Positions 7,009 to 15,092 of a DNA stretch of 64,000 nucleotides are shown piece by piece. This DNA comes from Rufibacter roseus (GTDB lineage: Bacteria > Bacteroidota > Bacteroidia > Cytophagales > Hymenobacteraceae): assembly GCF_001647285.1 (NCBI RefSeq), contig NZ_LRML01000002.1, positions 248,001 through 312,000 on the forward strand, given 5' to 3'. The notes under the pieces were generated by a model that saw only the letters and a program-made list of their open reading frames with translations, was not told where the DNA came from and ran no database searches. The position numbers were made by a program, and so were the translations under genes. Within the stretch, counting starts at the first letter, position 1. Each line of letters begins with the position of its first letter.

Positions 7009-7980
7009 ATGAAAGTAACGCAGTTCCTGAAAGACCATTACAAGCATTTTAATGCCGCAGCCTTAGTAGACGCAGCTGAGGGCTATAAAACACACTTGAA
7101 CAATGGCGGCAAAATGATGATTACCTTGGCTGGCGCCATGAGTACCGCCGAATTAGGAATCATCTTGGCTGAAATGATCCGTCAGGACAAAGTGCAGGCC
7201 ATTACCTGTACAGGTGCCAACTTGGAAGAAGATATCTTCAACTTAGTGGCCCACGATTTTTATGAGCGTATCCCGAACTACCGGGACCTTACTCCGCAGG
7301 ACGAGCAAGACCTGTTAGACCGACACCTGAACCGCGTTACCGATACCTGTATTCCAGAGGAAGAGGCTATGCGACGATTGGAGCACACAGTGTTGAAGTA
7401 TTGGCAAAAGGCTGATCAGGCCGGTGAGGCATATTTCCCGCACCAGTTCTTCTACCAGATCTTGTTATCAGGTGATTTGGAGCAATATTACCAGATTGAC
7501 CCTAAAAACAGCTGGATGTTGGAAGCAGCTAAAAAGAACCTGCCTATCTTCGTTCCGGGCTGGGAAGATTCTACTTTAGGTAACATTTATACTGGCCACG
7601 TGATCAGCGGTGATATCAAAAATGTTCATACCATGAGAACTGGTATTCAGTACATGATGGAGCTGGCTGAGTGGTATACCCAAACTGCTACTGAAGAGTC
7701 TACCATTGGATTCTTTCAGATTGGCGGTGGTATTGCCGGTGACTTCCCTATTTGTGTGGTTCCTATGCTGCATCAAGACTTACAACGCACAGGTGTTCCA
7801 CTATGGGGATACTTTGCTCAAATCTCTGACTCTACCACCAGTTACGGTTCTTATTCAGGTGCAGTGCCTAATGAGAAGATCACATGGGGTAAGTTAGGAA
7901 TAGATACCCCAAAGTTTGTGATAGAATCAGATGCTACTATTGTGGCACCACTTGTATTCGCCATAGTACTTGATTATTAA
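7009..7980 (+). CDS. Deoxyhypusine synthase family protein
   Basis: This 323-residue protein belongs to the deoxyhypusine synthase family, which transfers the aminobutyl group of spermidine to a lysine or amine. The C-terminal motif ITWGKLGID keeps the catalytic lysine (Lys295, matching Lys329 of human enzyme in its SWGK motif), and the NAD-binding core is present (MITLAGAMSTAELG, FFQIGGGIAGDFPI). In eukaryotes and archaea the target is eIF5A/aIF5A, which bacteria lack. Bacterial members are thought to make polyamines such as homospermidine or to have unknown targets. The active-site lysine argues for a working enzyme. No polyamine gene is adjacent. A terminator fused to a palindrome follows. 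Confidence 0.88.
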   Translation: MKVTQFLKDHYKHFNAAALVDAAEGYKTHLNNGGKMMITLAGAMSTAELGIILAEMIRQDKVQAITCTGANLEEDIFNLVAHDFYERIPNYRDLTPQDEQDLLDRHLNRVTDTCIPEEEAMRRLEHTVLKYWQKADQAGEAYFPHQFFYQILLSGDLEQYYQIDPKNSWMLEAAKKNLPIFVPGWEDSTLGNIYTGHVISGDIKNVHTMRTGIQYMMELAEWYTQTATEESTIGFFQIGGGIAGDFPICVVPMLHQDLQRTGVPLWGYFAQISDSTTSYGSYSGAVPNEKITWGKLGIDTPKFVIESDATIVAPLVFAIVLDY

Positions 7981-7989
7981 TACAAAGCC

Positions 7990-8025
7990 GTTTTAGGCAT
8001 ATATTTCAAAAAGCGGGGCTTAAAC
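7990..8025. repeat. 36-nt interspersed palindrome, copy 5 (merged with terminator)
   Basis: Outer arms GTTTTAGGCA and GGGGCTTAAAC are recognisable, but the inside has become part of the terminator hairpin at 8007-8042. Confidence 0.6.
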
Positions 8026-8042
8026 GTCCCGCTTTTTTTTTG
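8007..8042 (+). terminator. Terminator after the deoxyhypusine synthase-like gene
   Basis: AAAAGCGGG pairs with CCCGCTTTT and is followed by a run of T, ending about 60 bases after the stop codon. Confidence 0.85.
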
Positions 8043-8326
8043 CCTATACCTATAAAATCTCTATTAATCGACTGGTACTAAAAGTTGGCAGAGCATCTCA
8101 TAGCCACTTAAGCTATAGCCATGATGGCTTCTAAAATCATGAATTGATACTCTATATACCGTTTTACCTGCCATTAAAAATAATTATCACATTTTCAGTA
8201 GATTATGTTAAAAACTACTACCTTTAATATGTATTAAAAATTTAAGAAAAACATTATAAGATTCTAATAAAAAAATAAAACCTTAATTCATCAAGGCATC
8301 GTAAGTAACGGAAACACAAGTTCTTA

Positions 8327-8935
8327 ATGAGGATCAAAAAGATGAAGAAAAGCTACACATTATTCAAGCTGGCAATTTTGCTAATGGCTTGTGGCCTCAG
8401 CAGCTGCTTGGGGTTTGGCAACCGTAAATTTGGATCAGATTATAGCTATAAGGGAGCCTTCCATAAGTATAAAACCTTTAACTTCATTACCCATGCTTCT
8501 GCAGAAGACAGTGCTACCATACAACAATATCAGGTCCTTAAGAAATTCATAAGGGAAAGGCTGGAGATTCAGGGGTACGAATACTCTGAAAAGAAGCCAG
8601 ATCTTCTAGTGAGTTACTACCTCTATTACAATGACCTTAAAATGAAAGGTTATGAGCAAGAGGAATTTGACATTTGGCTTACTAAAAATGAGGAACCGTC
8701 TGAGGAGCACGAACCCTACCGTCCTGTGAAAATGTACATGAGCCAAGGTACTTTACTGGTGACGCTTCTAGATCATAAAAAGCAGAATGCCGTGTGGCAA
8801 GGTTATACCTCAGGTGTGTTAGCCGACCGGTCATCAGAAAATACCGCGTACCTGAACAGAGCTGTCAGAACAATTTTTGATCAATACAGAGTGTTCCGCA
8901 AAGGGTATCTACGGGAAACATCTCACGCAAATTAA
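8327..8935 (+). CDS. DUF4136 lipoprotein
   Basis: This 202-residue protein has a lipoprotein signal peptide: a basic start, a hydrophobic stretch and the lipobox LSSC with Cys27. The remainder resembles DUF4136 proteins (YKTFNFI near the start, KPDLLVSYYLYY, then LLVTLLDHKKQNAVWQGYTSGVL). These are envelope lipoproteins of unknown function in many Bacteroidota and Proteobacteria. ATG at 8327 and an in-frame ATG at 8342 (MKKSYTLF) are both possible; the second gives the more usual signal peptide. It is a single gene between an AT-rich, featureless 280-base spacer and its own terminator. Confidence 0.85.
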   Translation: MRIKKMKKSYTLFKLAILLMACGLSSCLGFGNRKFGSDYSYKGAFHKYKTFNFITHASAEDSATIQQYQVLKKFIRERLEIQGYEYSEKKPDLLVSYYLYYNDLKMKGYEQEEFDIWLTKNEEPSEEHEPYRPVKMYMSQGTLLVTLLDHKKQNAVWQGYTSGVLADRSSENTAYLNRAVRTIFDQYRVFRKGYLRETSHAN

Positions 8936-8983
8936 GAACTCAGAAAGCATTAATAATTGTATTTCCTCTCATTCTTCTTTAAG

Positions 8984-9027
8984 AACAGCGTTGCCATATT
9001 TAAATATGAGGTAACGCTGTTTTTATT
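8984..9027 (+). terminator. Terminator of the DUF4136 gene
   Basis: AACAGCGTT and CATATTT pair with AAATATG and AACGCTGTT around a short loop and are followed by TTTTATTTTA. Confidence 0.75.
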
Positions 9028-9136
9028 TTAATTACTGCTTAACTGCACAAAACCAAATTCTCTTATAGCACATACCTATAATCTTCTTTACTTTTATACA
9101 TGCTGCTTTTGTATCTTAGCACTTAAAGAACCTCTA

Positions 9137-10606
9137 ATGTCCCTAAATGAAATTGATTCCCTTCTTAACTTATTAGAACAGCAGGCAAGCGTACTTGAGC
9201 CAGATCTATTTCAAAGGCAGCAAGTACAGTCAGAAGTGGAACAATATGTTCAAACATTCCTCTCCCAATTACCTCAACGACCTTCCTTTGTTGTTACCCC
9301 AGACAAGGGAATTAAGATGTTGGACAGTCCAATTTCTGAGAATTCTATATCAATTCAGGAGGCACTGCAACTTCTAAACGATAATGTAGACACACCAGGT
9401 TTGAATCCTGCCTCTCCTCGGCACATGGGTTATATTCCGGGCGGCGGACTTTATTACTCTGGCTTAGGTGATTACTTGGCAGCGGTGACGAATAAATATG
9501 CCGGACTGTTCTACTCAGCACCCGGAGCTGTTCGAATGGAGAACATGCTGTTGCGTTGGATGGCGGGAATAATAGGCTTTCCTGAGGATGCGGCTGGAAA
9601 TCTTGCCTCAGGGGGTAGCATTGCTACTCTCATTGCATTGGCTACCGCCCGCGATGCCATGGGTGTAAAGGCTCGCCAGATTCCAGATTCAGTTGTTTAT
9701 ATGTCTGCACAGGCGCACCATTGCCTGGAGAAGGCGTTACGGATAGCAGGTTTAGGTGAATGCCCTGTGCGGATCTTGCCCATGGATGCTCAATACCGGT
9801 TGCAACCTGAAGCTCTAGAGCATGCCATTACAGCTGATCAAAAAGCTGGCTTACGGCCTTGGCTCTTAATTGCCACCGCCGGCACCACTGATGTAGGTGC
9901 CATTGACCCTCTTCTTGCTTTAAGTTCCATTGCCAAAAAGCATGGGCTATGGTACCACGTGGATGCTGCCTACGGCGGATTTTTCGCGCTAGCTCCTTCT
10001 GGCAAAGAGAAACTCTCAGGCATTGAGCAGGCAGACTCAGTAGTGCTGGACCCGCACAAAGGATTATTTGTACCCTTTGGTCTTGGGGCAGTACTAATAA
10101 AAAACAAGGCGCAGATGGCGCAGACGCACCACTACCAGGCCAATTATATGCAAGACACGCTCAGTGCCACTGAAGAAGCCTCCCCAGCTGACTTGTCTCC
10201 GGAGCTGACCAAACACTTCCGTGGCCTTAGGCTTTGGTTACCCCTGAAGTTGCACGGGGTGGCGCCTTTCCGTAGTGCCTTAGAAGAAAAACTACTGTTG
10301 GCTCAGTATGTGTACCAACGGCTGTGCCACATGCCTAATGTGGAAGTGCCCGTAGAGCCCGAATTATCAGTGGTAGTGTTTCGGGTGATTCCTTCTTCAG
10401 GAGCAGATATAAATACTTTTAACCAAAAATTAAGTTTGGCAGTACAGCAAGACGGAAGGGTATTTTTGTCTTCTACTAAATTGCAAGACAGCTTCATGCT
10501 TCGATTTGCTATTCTTTCCTTCAGAACCCATAAGGAAACACTGGATTTAGCCTTACAAATTTTACAGGAAAAAGCCGCTGAATTGGAAGCAAACTGGCAG
10601 GCCTAA
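9137..10606 (+). CDS. PLP-dependent group II decarboxylase
   Basis: This 489-residue protein is an aromatic-L-amino-acid / glutamate / diaminobutyrate decarboxylase relative. It has the PLP Schiff-base lysine in DPHKGLFVPFG (Lys308), the pyridine-binding Asp276 in HVDAAYGG and the His stacking pair in AQAHHC (residues 194-195). The family makes amines from amino acids; the substrate cannot be set from sequence. The gene is monocistronic and converges on the 2H phosphoesterase gene with only 3 bases between the stops. A TATCTTAG just ahead of the start (about 9112) is a possible -7 element. Aspartate 1-decarboxylase and tyrosine decarboxylase relatives are alternatives. Confidence 0.9.
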   Translation: MSLNEIDSLLNLLEQQASVLEPDLFQRQQVQSEVEQYVQTFLSQLPQRPSFVVTPDKGIKMLDSPISENSISIQEALQLLNDNVDTPGLNPASPRHMGYIPGGGLYYSGLGDYLAAVTNKYAGLFYSAPGAVRMENMLLRWMAGIIGFPEDAAGNLASGGSIATLIALATARDAMGVKARQIPDSVVYMSAQAHHCLEKALRIAGLGECPVRILPMDAQYRLQPEALEHAITADQKAGLRPWLLIATAGTTDVGAIDPLLALSSIAKKHGLWYHVDAAYGGFFALAPSGKEKLSGIEQADSVVLDPHKGLFVPFGLGAVLIKNKAQMAQTHHYQANYMQDTLSATEEASPADLSPELTKHFRGLRLWLPLKLHGVAPFRSALEEKLLLAQYVYQRLCHMPNVEVPVEPELSVVVFRVIPSSGADINTFNQKLSLAVQQDGRVFLSSTKLQDSFMLRFAILSFRTHKETLDLALQILQEKAAELEANWQA

Positions 10607-10609
10607 GCT

Positions 10610-11185
10610 TTACTTAAGGGAAGATAGCTTTAGGGCTGACGGCTCCCGCGAATCAAGGAGTGGAAACTCTCCGTCTTTCAAATAGTGGTCCCCATTCTTG
10701 GTGAGCAGTGTTAGATTAGTTAGCTCCATTTGCCAGCAATAGCTCTCTCTATTCAGGTAAAGCATCGCCTGCGCTACCAGTTCTGGTGTAGTGTCACCTA
10801 AGGCTAAAGAAAGGTGCGGCATCCAAAACTCAGGGTGATAGTAAGCCCCTGTTTCTTGACTGATGTTACTGATGGCATTGTGCAACTGATGGTGAAATCT
10901 GTTAAGTGCATAAGTGCGCAGAACAGGAATATACAAAACAGGATTTACTCCTGGGAAAACACCCAATCCAGTAGTTCTAACCATGAAACGGCAGCAAATC
11001 CCTGCTGCTTGTCCCAGCGCTGCCTTAATTTCGTCTATGCTCCCGTCGTTAGCAGTAAGCCAGGTGATGTGCGGATATGGAGTTGCTTGTACCCCTTTCA
11101 ACCCAAACTCCCGTTCAAGCTCATAAATCAGACTGTTCACCTTGTCTGAGTACTCGGCATCTAACAAAGAGACAATAGCAACCAT
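10610..11185 (-). CDS. 2H phosphoesterase (2'-5' RNA ligase family)
   Basis: This 191-residue protein has the two HxT/S motifs of the 2H phosphoesterase superfamily: YPHITW (His39, Thr41) and MPHLSLA (His124, Ser126), 85 residues apart as expected. Family members act as 2'-5' RNA ligases or cyclic phosphodiesterases on RNA or nucleotides. The exact substrate is unknown. It converges on the decarboxylase gene with 3 bases between the stops, so each transcript must end inside or past the other gene. A 36-nt palindrome lies 18 bases upstream of its start codon, in what should be its 5' leader or promoter. Confidence 0.85.
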   Translation of the reverse strand: MVAIVSLLDAEYSDKVNSLIYELEREFGLKGVQATPYPHITWLTANDGSIDEIKAALGQAAGICCRFMVRTTGLGVFPGVNPVLYIPVLRTYALNRFHHQLHNAISNISQETGAYYHPEFWMPHLSLALGDTTPELVAQAMLYLNRESYCWQMELTNLTLLTKNGDHYLKDGEFPLLDSREPSALKLSSLK

Positions 11186-11203
11186 ATTAAGGGGTTTAAA
11201 TGT

Positions 11204-11239
11204 GTTTTGGTGCCAATTTTCAAAAAACAGGGCAAAAAC
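11204..11239. repeat. 36-nt interspersed palindrome, copy 6
   Basis: Arms GTTTTGGTGCC and CAGGGCAAAAAC with mismatches. It is upstream of the 2H phosphoesterase start (11185), so unlike most copies it is in a 5' region. The rest of the spacer up to 11456 shows nothing clear. Confidence 0.65.
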
Positions 11240-11456
11240 AACTTTCCTTTGAAACGATTATTTTAAGCTATAGTTAAGTACCAACCCATATAGAAAACTA
11301 TAAAATGAATTGTTCTACTATAGAAACTAACTCAGCACTTCTAAAAAAATAATCTGGTTTTTAGAGCTGAAAAAAGTACACAATTGTAAGTAAATCAAAA
11401 TCTGTTTCTAATCCACTTTCAGAAAAGCTGAATGAAACGCCAACTGTTTTTCTTCA

Positions 11457-12617
11457 CTACAAAGAAGAGTTTTCAGTCAATTTAGGCTCACGCTTCAGCA
11501 GTTCCACAGCTAAACTATCGGCTAAGACTGCGTGAAAAGCAGCGGTGTAATGCACTTTATCTACATAAAGATACTCCTCACGGTTCTGCTGTATGTCGGC
11601 CAGCCAGATCAAATTCTTCCCTTCCCCCTTCTTCTGCCAAATCTGTCGCATCTGCTCATAACCACAATCAGGATAACAGTTCTGCCTTTCAGCTTCAGTC
11701 ATGAATATAGGTTCTTTCGGTGAATAGCCATAACAGGAAATTGGCTGCCACACAAAATACACCGGTATATTCAGTTGATTAGCCACCGCAGCAATCATCT
11801 GCTGGTTCAGCCAATACCGTTCATGTATAGTATTTACATCTGTTGCCTCGCAACTAATGTTAACTTCTTCTTCTGACTCCGGCGAAACACCCAACAACCG
11901 GTATCTAAATGACTGTACCATGCGGGACAAAGACAGGTTTTGCAGCCAGTAAGAAAACAAGGTGCTTGGCTTTTGCTCAAACAGCAATTTAGTCTCCTCT
12001 GTAAACTCTGGTTCTGGCTGGAAATATTCATTCAGCCCATCCACAAAAACTACCACATCAGGCTTAGCTCCTTCTAAAAGCAGCTTTTGAAAAAGTGCTC
12101 GCTCCTGCTCTGAATAATAAAACCCCCTGCCAAAGTTGTAGACCCTCACCTTCTTATTCACCTGTTGCAACGACTTCTGTAACTTAGAAGGCAGGGTTTC
12201 AGAATCTGCCACACCATAGCCGAAGGTTGTTGAACCGCCGAACATGAAAACGTTTACCAACTGAGTATCTAGCGGCCAAGGGCCTTGATTCAGACCTATG
12301 CGAAACCCGGCAACGTGCACGTTTAAGTATTTACCCTTAAACGGCGCCTCTTTGAAGCCTGTGAAACTCTCATATTGCTGCTTCCGTGTCCAGGTTTCAG
12401 TAAGCAACTCATCAAGCTCCTCTTTAGAATAGCCGGGGTAGACTTTCTGAAGCGCCTCGTAGCCGTACTTTTGGGCAATGGGGTTGGTTTGCTTTAGCTG
12501 ACGGTCTTTGTACTGGTAAAACACAGACAGCAACCCATTGAGCAACAGCAGCAACAGAACCAGCACCAGAAACTGCACTGCCACGAATTGAAACCCTCGC
12601 ACCCATTTGTTGATCAT
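11457..12617 (-). CDS. Membrane-anchored SGNH/GDSL hydrolase-like protein
   Basis: This 386-residue protein has one N-terminal membrane segment (about residues 8-33) and an outside domain of SGNH type. Block I is FGGSTTFGYG (Ser129), a block III-like segment is FVDGLNEYF, and block V is DKVHYT (Asp353, His356). Such proteins de-esterify or acylate sugars and lipids. It is divergent from the carbamoyltransferase gene, with only 49 bases between start codons, so shared control is likely. SGNH proteins are known next to SxtI/SxtJ-type carbamoylation cassettes, so it may act on the same glycan or metabolite (inference). Confidence 0.85.
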   Translation of the reverse strand: MINKWVRGFQFVAVQFLVLVLLLLLLNGLLSVFYQYKDRQLKQTNPIAQKYGYEALQKVYPGYSKEELDELLTETWTRKQQYESFTGFKEAPFKGKYLNVHVAGFRIGLNQGPWPLDTQLVNVFMFGGSTTFGYGVADSETLPSKLQKSLQQVNKKVRVYNFGRGFYYSEQERALFQKLLLEGAKPDVVVFVDGLNEYFQPEPEFTEETKLLFEQKPSTLFSYWLQNLSLSRMVQSFRYRLLGVSPESEEEVNISCEATDVNTIHERYWLNQQMIAAVANQLNIPVYFVWQPISCYGYSPKEPIFMTEAERQNCYPDCGYEQMRQIWQKKGEGKNLIWLADIQQNREEYLYVDKVHYTAAFHAVLADSLAVELLKREPKLTENSSL

Positions 12618-12666
12618 AAACTCTATATTACAGCTGCAATTTCAAAAAATTCAGAGAATTTAGCGC

Positions 12667-14469
12667 ATGACCGATTTTGTACTGGGTATTTCCGCTTACT
12701 ACCATGATTCAGCAGCGTGTCTGGTGGGTGAAGGAAAAATCATTGCGGCAGCCCAGGAAGAGCGATTCAGCCGGAAAAAGTTTGACGAGGCATTTCCAGA
12801 GCAGGTCATCCGCTACTGTCTCTCTGAGGCAGGAATTTCTTTAGCTCAGGTAAAGGCAGTAGTCTTCTATGATAAACCCATGCTCAAGTTTGAGCGACTG
12901 CTGGAGACGTATTACCACCATGCCCCCCGTGGCTTCACCTCATTTCAGGCTTCTATGCCCATTTGGCTAAAAGACAAGCTATTTCTAAGAACCACCTTAC
13001 AAAAAGCTCTAAAAGAAATAGACGCTGATGTTGAGTGTCCGCTCTACTTTTCTGAACACCATCTCTCCCACGCCGCCAGCGCCTTTTACCCTACTGCCTT
13101 TGAAGAGGCTGCCATTCTTACTATAGACGGAGTGGGCGAATGGGCTACCGCTGGCATACATCATGGGAAAGGTACCCAAATTGCCACGCTTTCTGAAATG
13201 AAATATCCCGACAGTGTAGGACTTCTGTACACGGCCTTCACCTATTTTTTAGGTTTCAGAGTAAACAGTGGCGAATATAAACTGATGGGACTTGCCCCCT
13301 ACGGCAGACCGGAACAGGCGGCTACATTGCGGCAGAAGCTTGAAAAGGAATTAGTTACCCTTTACCCCGACGGTTCTCTTTCGCTAAACCAAGATTACTT
13401 CCAGTACTCCACCAGTCTGAAGATGATTAAGGAGCGGAAGTGGCAGCAGTTATGGGGCTTTGGAACCCGTCAAACTTCAGAGCCTATTGCTCAGCACCAC
13501 GCAGACTTAGCCTTGGCTATTCAACAGTTTACTGAAGAAGTGGTCATTAGAATGGCAAAGACGGCTAAAGAACTCACCAACAGCCGCAATTTATGTTTGG
13601 CCGGCGGAGTTGCATTGAATTGTGTGGCCACGGGCAAATTAGAAAACTTAGGTCTCTTTGACCACATCTATACCCAACCTGCCAGCGGAGATGCCGGTGG
13701 TGCTATGGGAGCAGCCTTGGCTTTTTACCACCTGTACCTACAAAAACCTCGTCTGCTCACCAATGGTTATGATGCCTTACACGGCTCCTACTTGGGGCCA
13801 TCGTTCTCAGAACAGGAGCTGGAGCGGGTCGTGCGGAGAAGCGGCCTGCCCTACCAGTATTTTCCTGAGTTCAGCCAACTTACTTCTGCCGTAGCTGATC
13901 ATCTGGTTGAGGGGAAAGTAGTAGGCTGGTTCCAAGGCCGAATGGAGTGGGGCCCCAGAGCCTTGGGCAACCGCAGCATTTTAGCAGACCCTAGAAATCT
14001 GGAGATGCAGTCGGTGCTCAACCTCAAGACCAAAATGCGTGAAGATTTCCGCCCCTTTGCCCCAGCGGTACCTCAGGAAAGTAAAAGCCGATACTTTGAA
14101 AGCGAACGCCCCTCACCCTATATGACCACTACCTGCCTCGTAAAGCCGGAGCATAGAAGTGCGGTAGTTCCAAATTTTGCCGAGGCTGACATCACTATTA
14201 AGCTAAAAACAACCAAGAGCAGTTTACCCGCCGTTACCCACGCTGATTTCTCGGCTAGAGTTCAAACGGTAACAGAAGAGACGAACAGTCGCTTTTACCA
14301 GCTGTTAAAGTCATTTGAAGCTAAAACAGGCTGCCCAGTACTTATCAATACCAGTTTCAATGTGAATGAAGAACCCATTGTGGCCTCCCCGTCTGATGCC
14401 CTGCGTTGTTTTTTGAGCACCCAAATAGATTTGCTTGTATTAGGTAACTTTGTACTGACCAAACCTTAG
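12667..14469 (+). CDS. NodU/CmcH/SxtI-family O-carbamoyltransferase
   Basis: This 600-residue protein has the two-domain layout of the family. The N-terminal Kae1-like domain starts GISAYYHDSAACLV and has the metal site HHLSHAASAFY (His131, His135) followed by LTIDGVGEW. The C-terminal YrdC-like domain has GRMEWGPRALGNRSILADPR and FRPFAPAVP. The enzymes form carbamoyl-adenylate from carbamoyl phosphate and ATP and pass the carbamoyl group to a hydroxyl on a sugar, antibiotic or toxin. It is followed 10 bases later by the DUF5989 gene and then SxtJ-like, the same trio as in the saxitoxin operon and many polysaccharide loci. The acceptor is unknown; no glycosyltransferases are near. Confidence 0.93.
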   Translation: MTDFVLGISAYYHDSAACLVGEGKIIAAAQEERFSRKKFDEAFPEQVIRYCLSEAGISLAQVKAVVFYDKPMLKFERLLETYYHHAPRGFTSFQASMPIWLKDKLFLRTTLQKALKEIDADVECPLYFSEHHLSHAASAFYPTAFEEAAILTIDGVGEWATAGIHHGKGTQIATLSEMKYPDSVGLLYTAFTYFLGFRVNSGEYKLMGLAPYGRPEQAATLRQKLEKELVTLYPDGSLSLNQDYFQYSTSLKMIKERKWQQLWGFGTRQTSEPIAQHHADLALAIQQFTEEVVIRMAKTAKELTNSRNLCLAGGVALNCVATGKLENLGLFDHIYTQPASGDAGGAMGAALAFYHLYLQKPRLLTNGYDALHGSYLGPSFSEQELERVVRRSGLPYQYFPEFSQLTSAVADHLVEGKVVGWFQGRMEWGPRALGNRSILADPRNLEMQSVLNLKTKMREDFRPFAPAVPQESKSRYFESERPSPYMTTTCLVKPEHRSAVVPNFAEADITIKLKTTKSSLPAVTHADFSARVQTVTEETNSRFYQLLKSFEAKTGCPVLINTSFNVNEEPIVASPSDALRCFLSTQIDLLVLGNFVLTKP

Positions 14470-14479
14470 AATAGAAGAA

Positions 14480-14623
14480 ATGAACTCATTTAAAGAGCTG
14501 TGGCGGTACCTACGGGCACGGAAGAAGTGGTGGCTCACGCCTATTATTCTGCTTTTGTTTCTTTTGGGCCTGATGGTAGTAGTAGGTGGACCGGCGGCCT
14601 CATTTATATACGCTCTCTTTTAA
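14480..14623 (+). CDS. DUF5989 small membrane protein
   Basis: This 47-residue protein begins MNSFKELWRYLRARKKWWL, then has a single hydrophobic helix (about residues 20-38) and ends ASFIYALF. The pattern of a short amphipathic start, a basic/aromatic KKWW cluster, one membrane helix and a FIY..F tail is that of DUF5989 proteins found beside carbamoyltransferases. It starts 10 bases after the carbamoyltransferase stop and its TAA ends 3 bases before the SxtJ-like ATG, so translation is probably coupled. It may match SxtK of the saxitoxin cluster (recall, to be tested). Function unknown; a membrane anchor for the enzyme is a guess. Confidence 0.85.
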   Translation: MNSFKELWRYLRARKKWWLTPIILLLFLLGLMVVVGGPAASFIYALF

Positions 14624-14626
14624 TTG

Positions 14627-14983
14627 ATGCAATCTTCCAGAAGACAAACATTAGAGGCCACTGCCTCCCTCAGCCTGCTGCTGCTGATACTGTACCTGCT
14701 GTGGTTTCCTATTAGGGAGTTGGTCATTAGCTCGGCGGCAGTATTATTACTGGGTCTATTTTCGGTCCCTCCTATTCCGTGGCTACTCAGGCAATGGATG
14801 CGCCTGCTGCACCTATTAGGAATCATCAACACCAAAATACTGCTGGCCCTCATCTTCTTTGTGGTACTAACGCCCCTGGCTTGGATTTACCGGCTCTTCA
14901 ATAAAGAAAAACCCAAAGAAAATACCAATTTCACTCCTCGTCACCACACCTTCTCCGCCTCAGATTTCGAAAACCCGTTTTAG
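14627..14983 (+). CDS. SxtJ-family membrane protein
   Basis: This 118-residue protein has two to three membrane segments (about residues 10-28, 33-50 and 65-85) and a polar tail, like SxtJ-family proteins encoded with SxtI-type carbamoyltransferases. I start it at ATG 14627, as the TTG three bases earlier is less likely. The biochemical role of the family is unknown. Its TAG stop lies inside a 36-nt palindrome (14977-15012): the last codons CCG TTT TAG are the left arm of the repeat. The operon probably ends here, as a promoter for the ABC-F gene follows. Confidence 0.8.
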   Translation: MQSSRRQTLEATASLSLLLLILYLLWFPIRELVISSAAVLLLGLFSVPPIPWLLRQWMRLLHLLGIINTKILLALIFFVVLTPLAWIYRLFNKEKPKENTNFTPRHHTFSASDFENPF

Positions 14984-15012
14984 GGTTGTTTTCCGAAAAA
15001 CAGGTCTAAAAC
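14977..15012. repeat. 36-nt interspersed palindrome, copy 7 (carries a stop codon)
   Basis: Arms GTTTTAGGGTTG and CAGGTCTAAAAC. The TAG within the left arm is the stop codon of the SxtJ-like gene, so the element overlaps the coding end. Confidence 0.8.
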
Positions 15013-15063
15013 GTCCAGTCTCCCCAGCATCTGGTGGCCAGAGTAAGGTTTCTTTAATTTGCG

Positions 15064-15071
15064 TACCTTTG
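15064..15071 (+). promoter_or_regulatory. Possible -7 element of the ABC-F gene
   Basis: TACCTTTG matches TAnnTTTG and lies 22 bases before the ATG at 15093. No convincing -33 TTTG is at the right distance. Confidence 0.4.
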
Positions 15072-15092
15072 CGGTTTCAGAAGCTTTACTCC

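Noticed and set aside
8043-8326. Regulatory RNA in the AT-rich spacer before DUF4136
   Set aside because: No stable conserved fold or promoter could be seen by eye.
11457-14983. A saxitoxin-like toxin gene cluster
   Set aside because: Only the carbamoylation trio is shared; the sxt core enzymes are absent and the trio is common in glycan loci.
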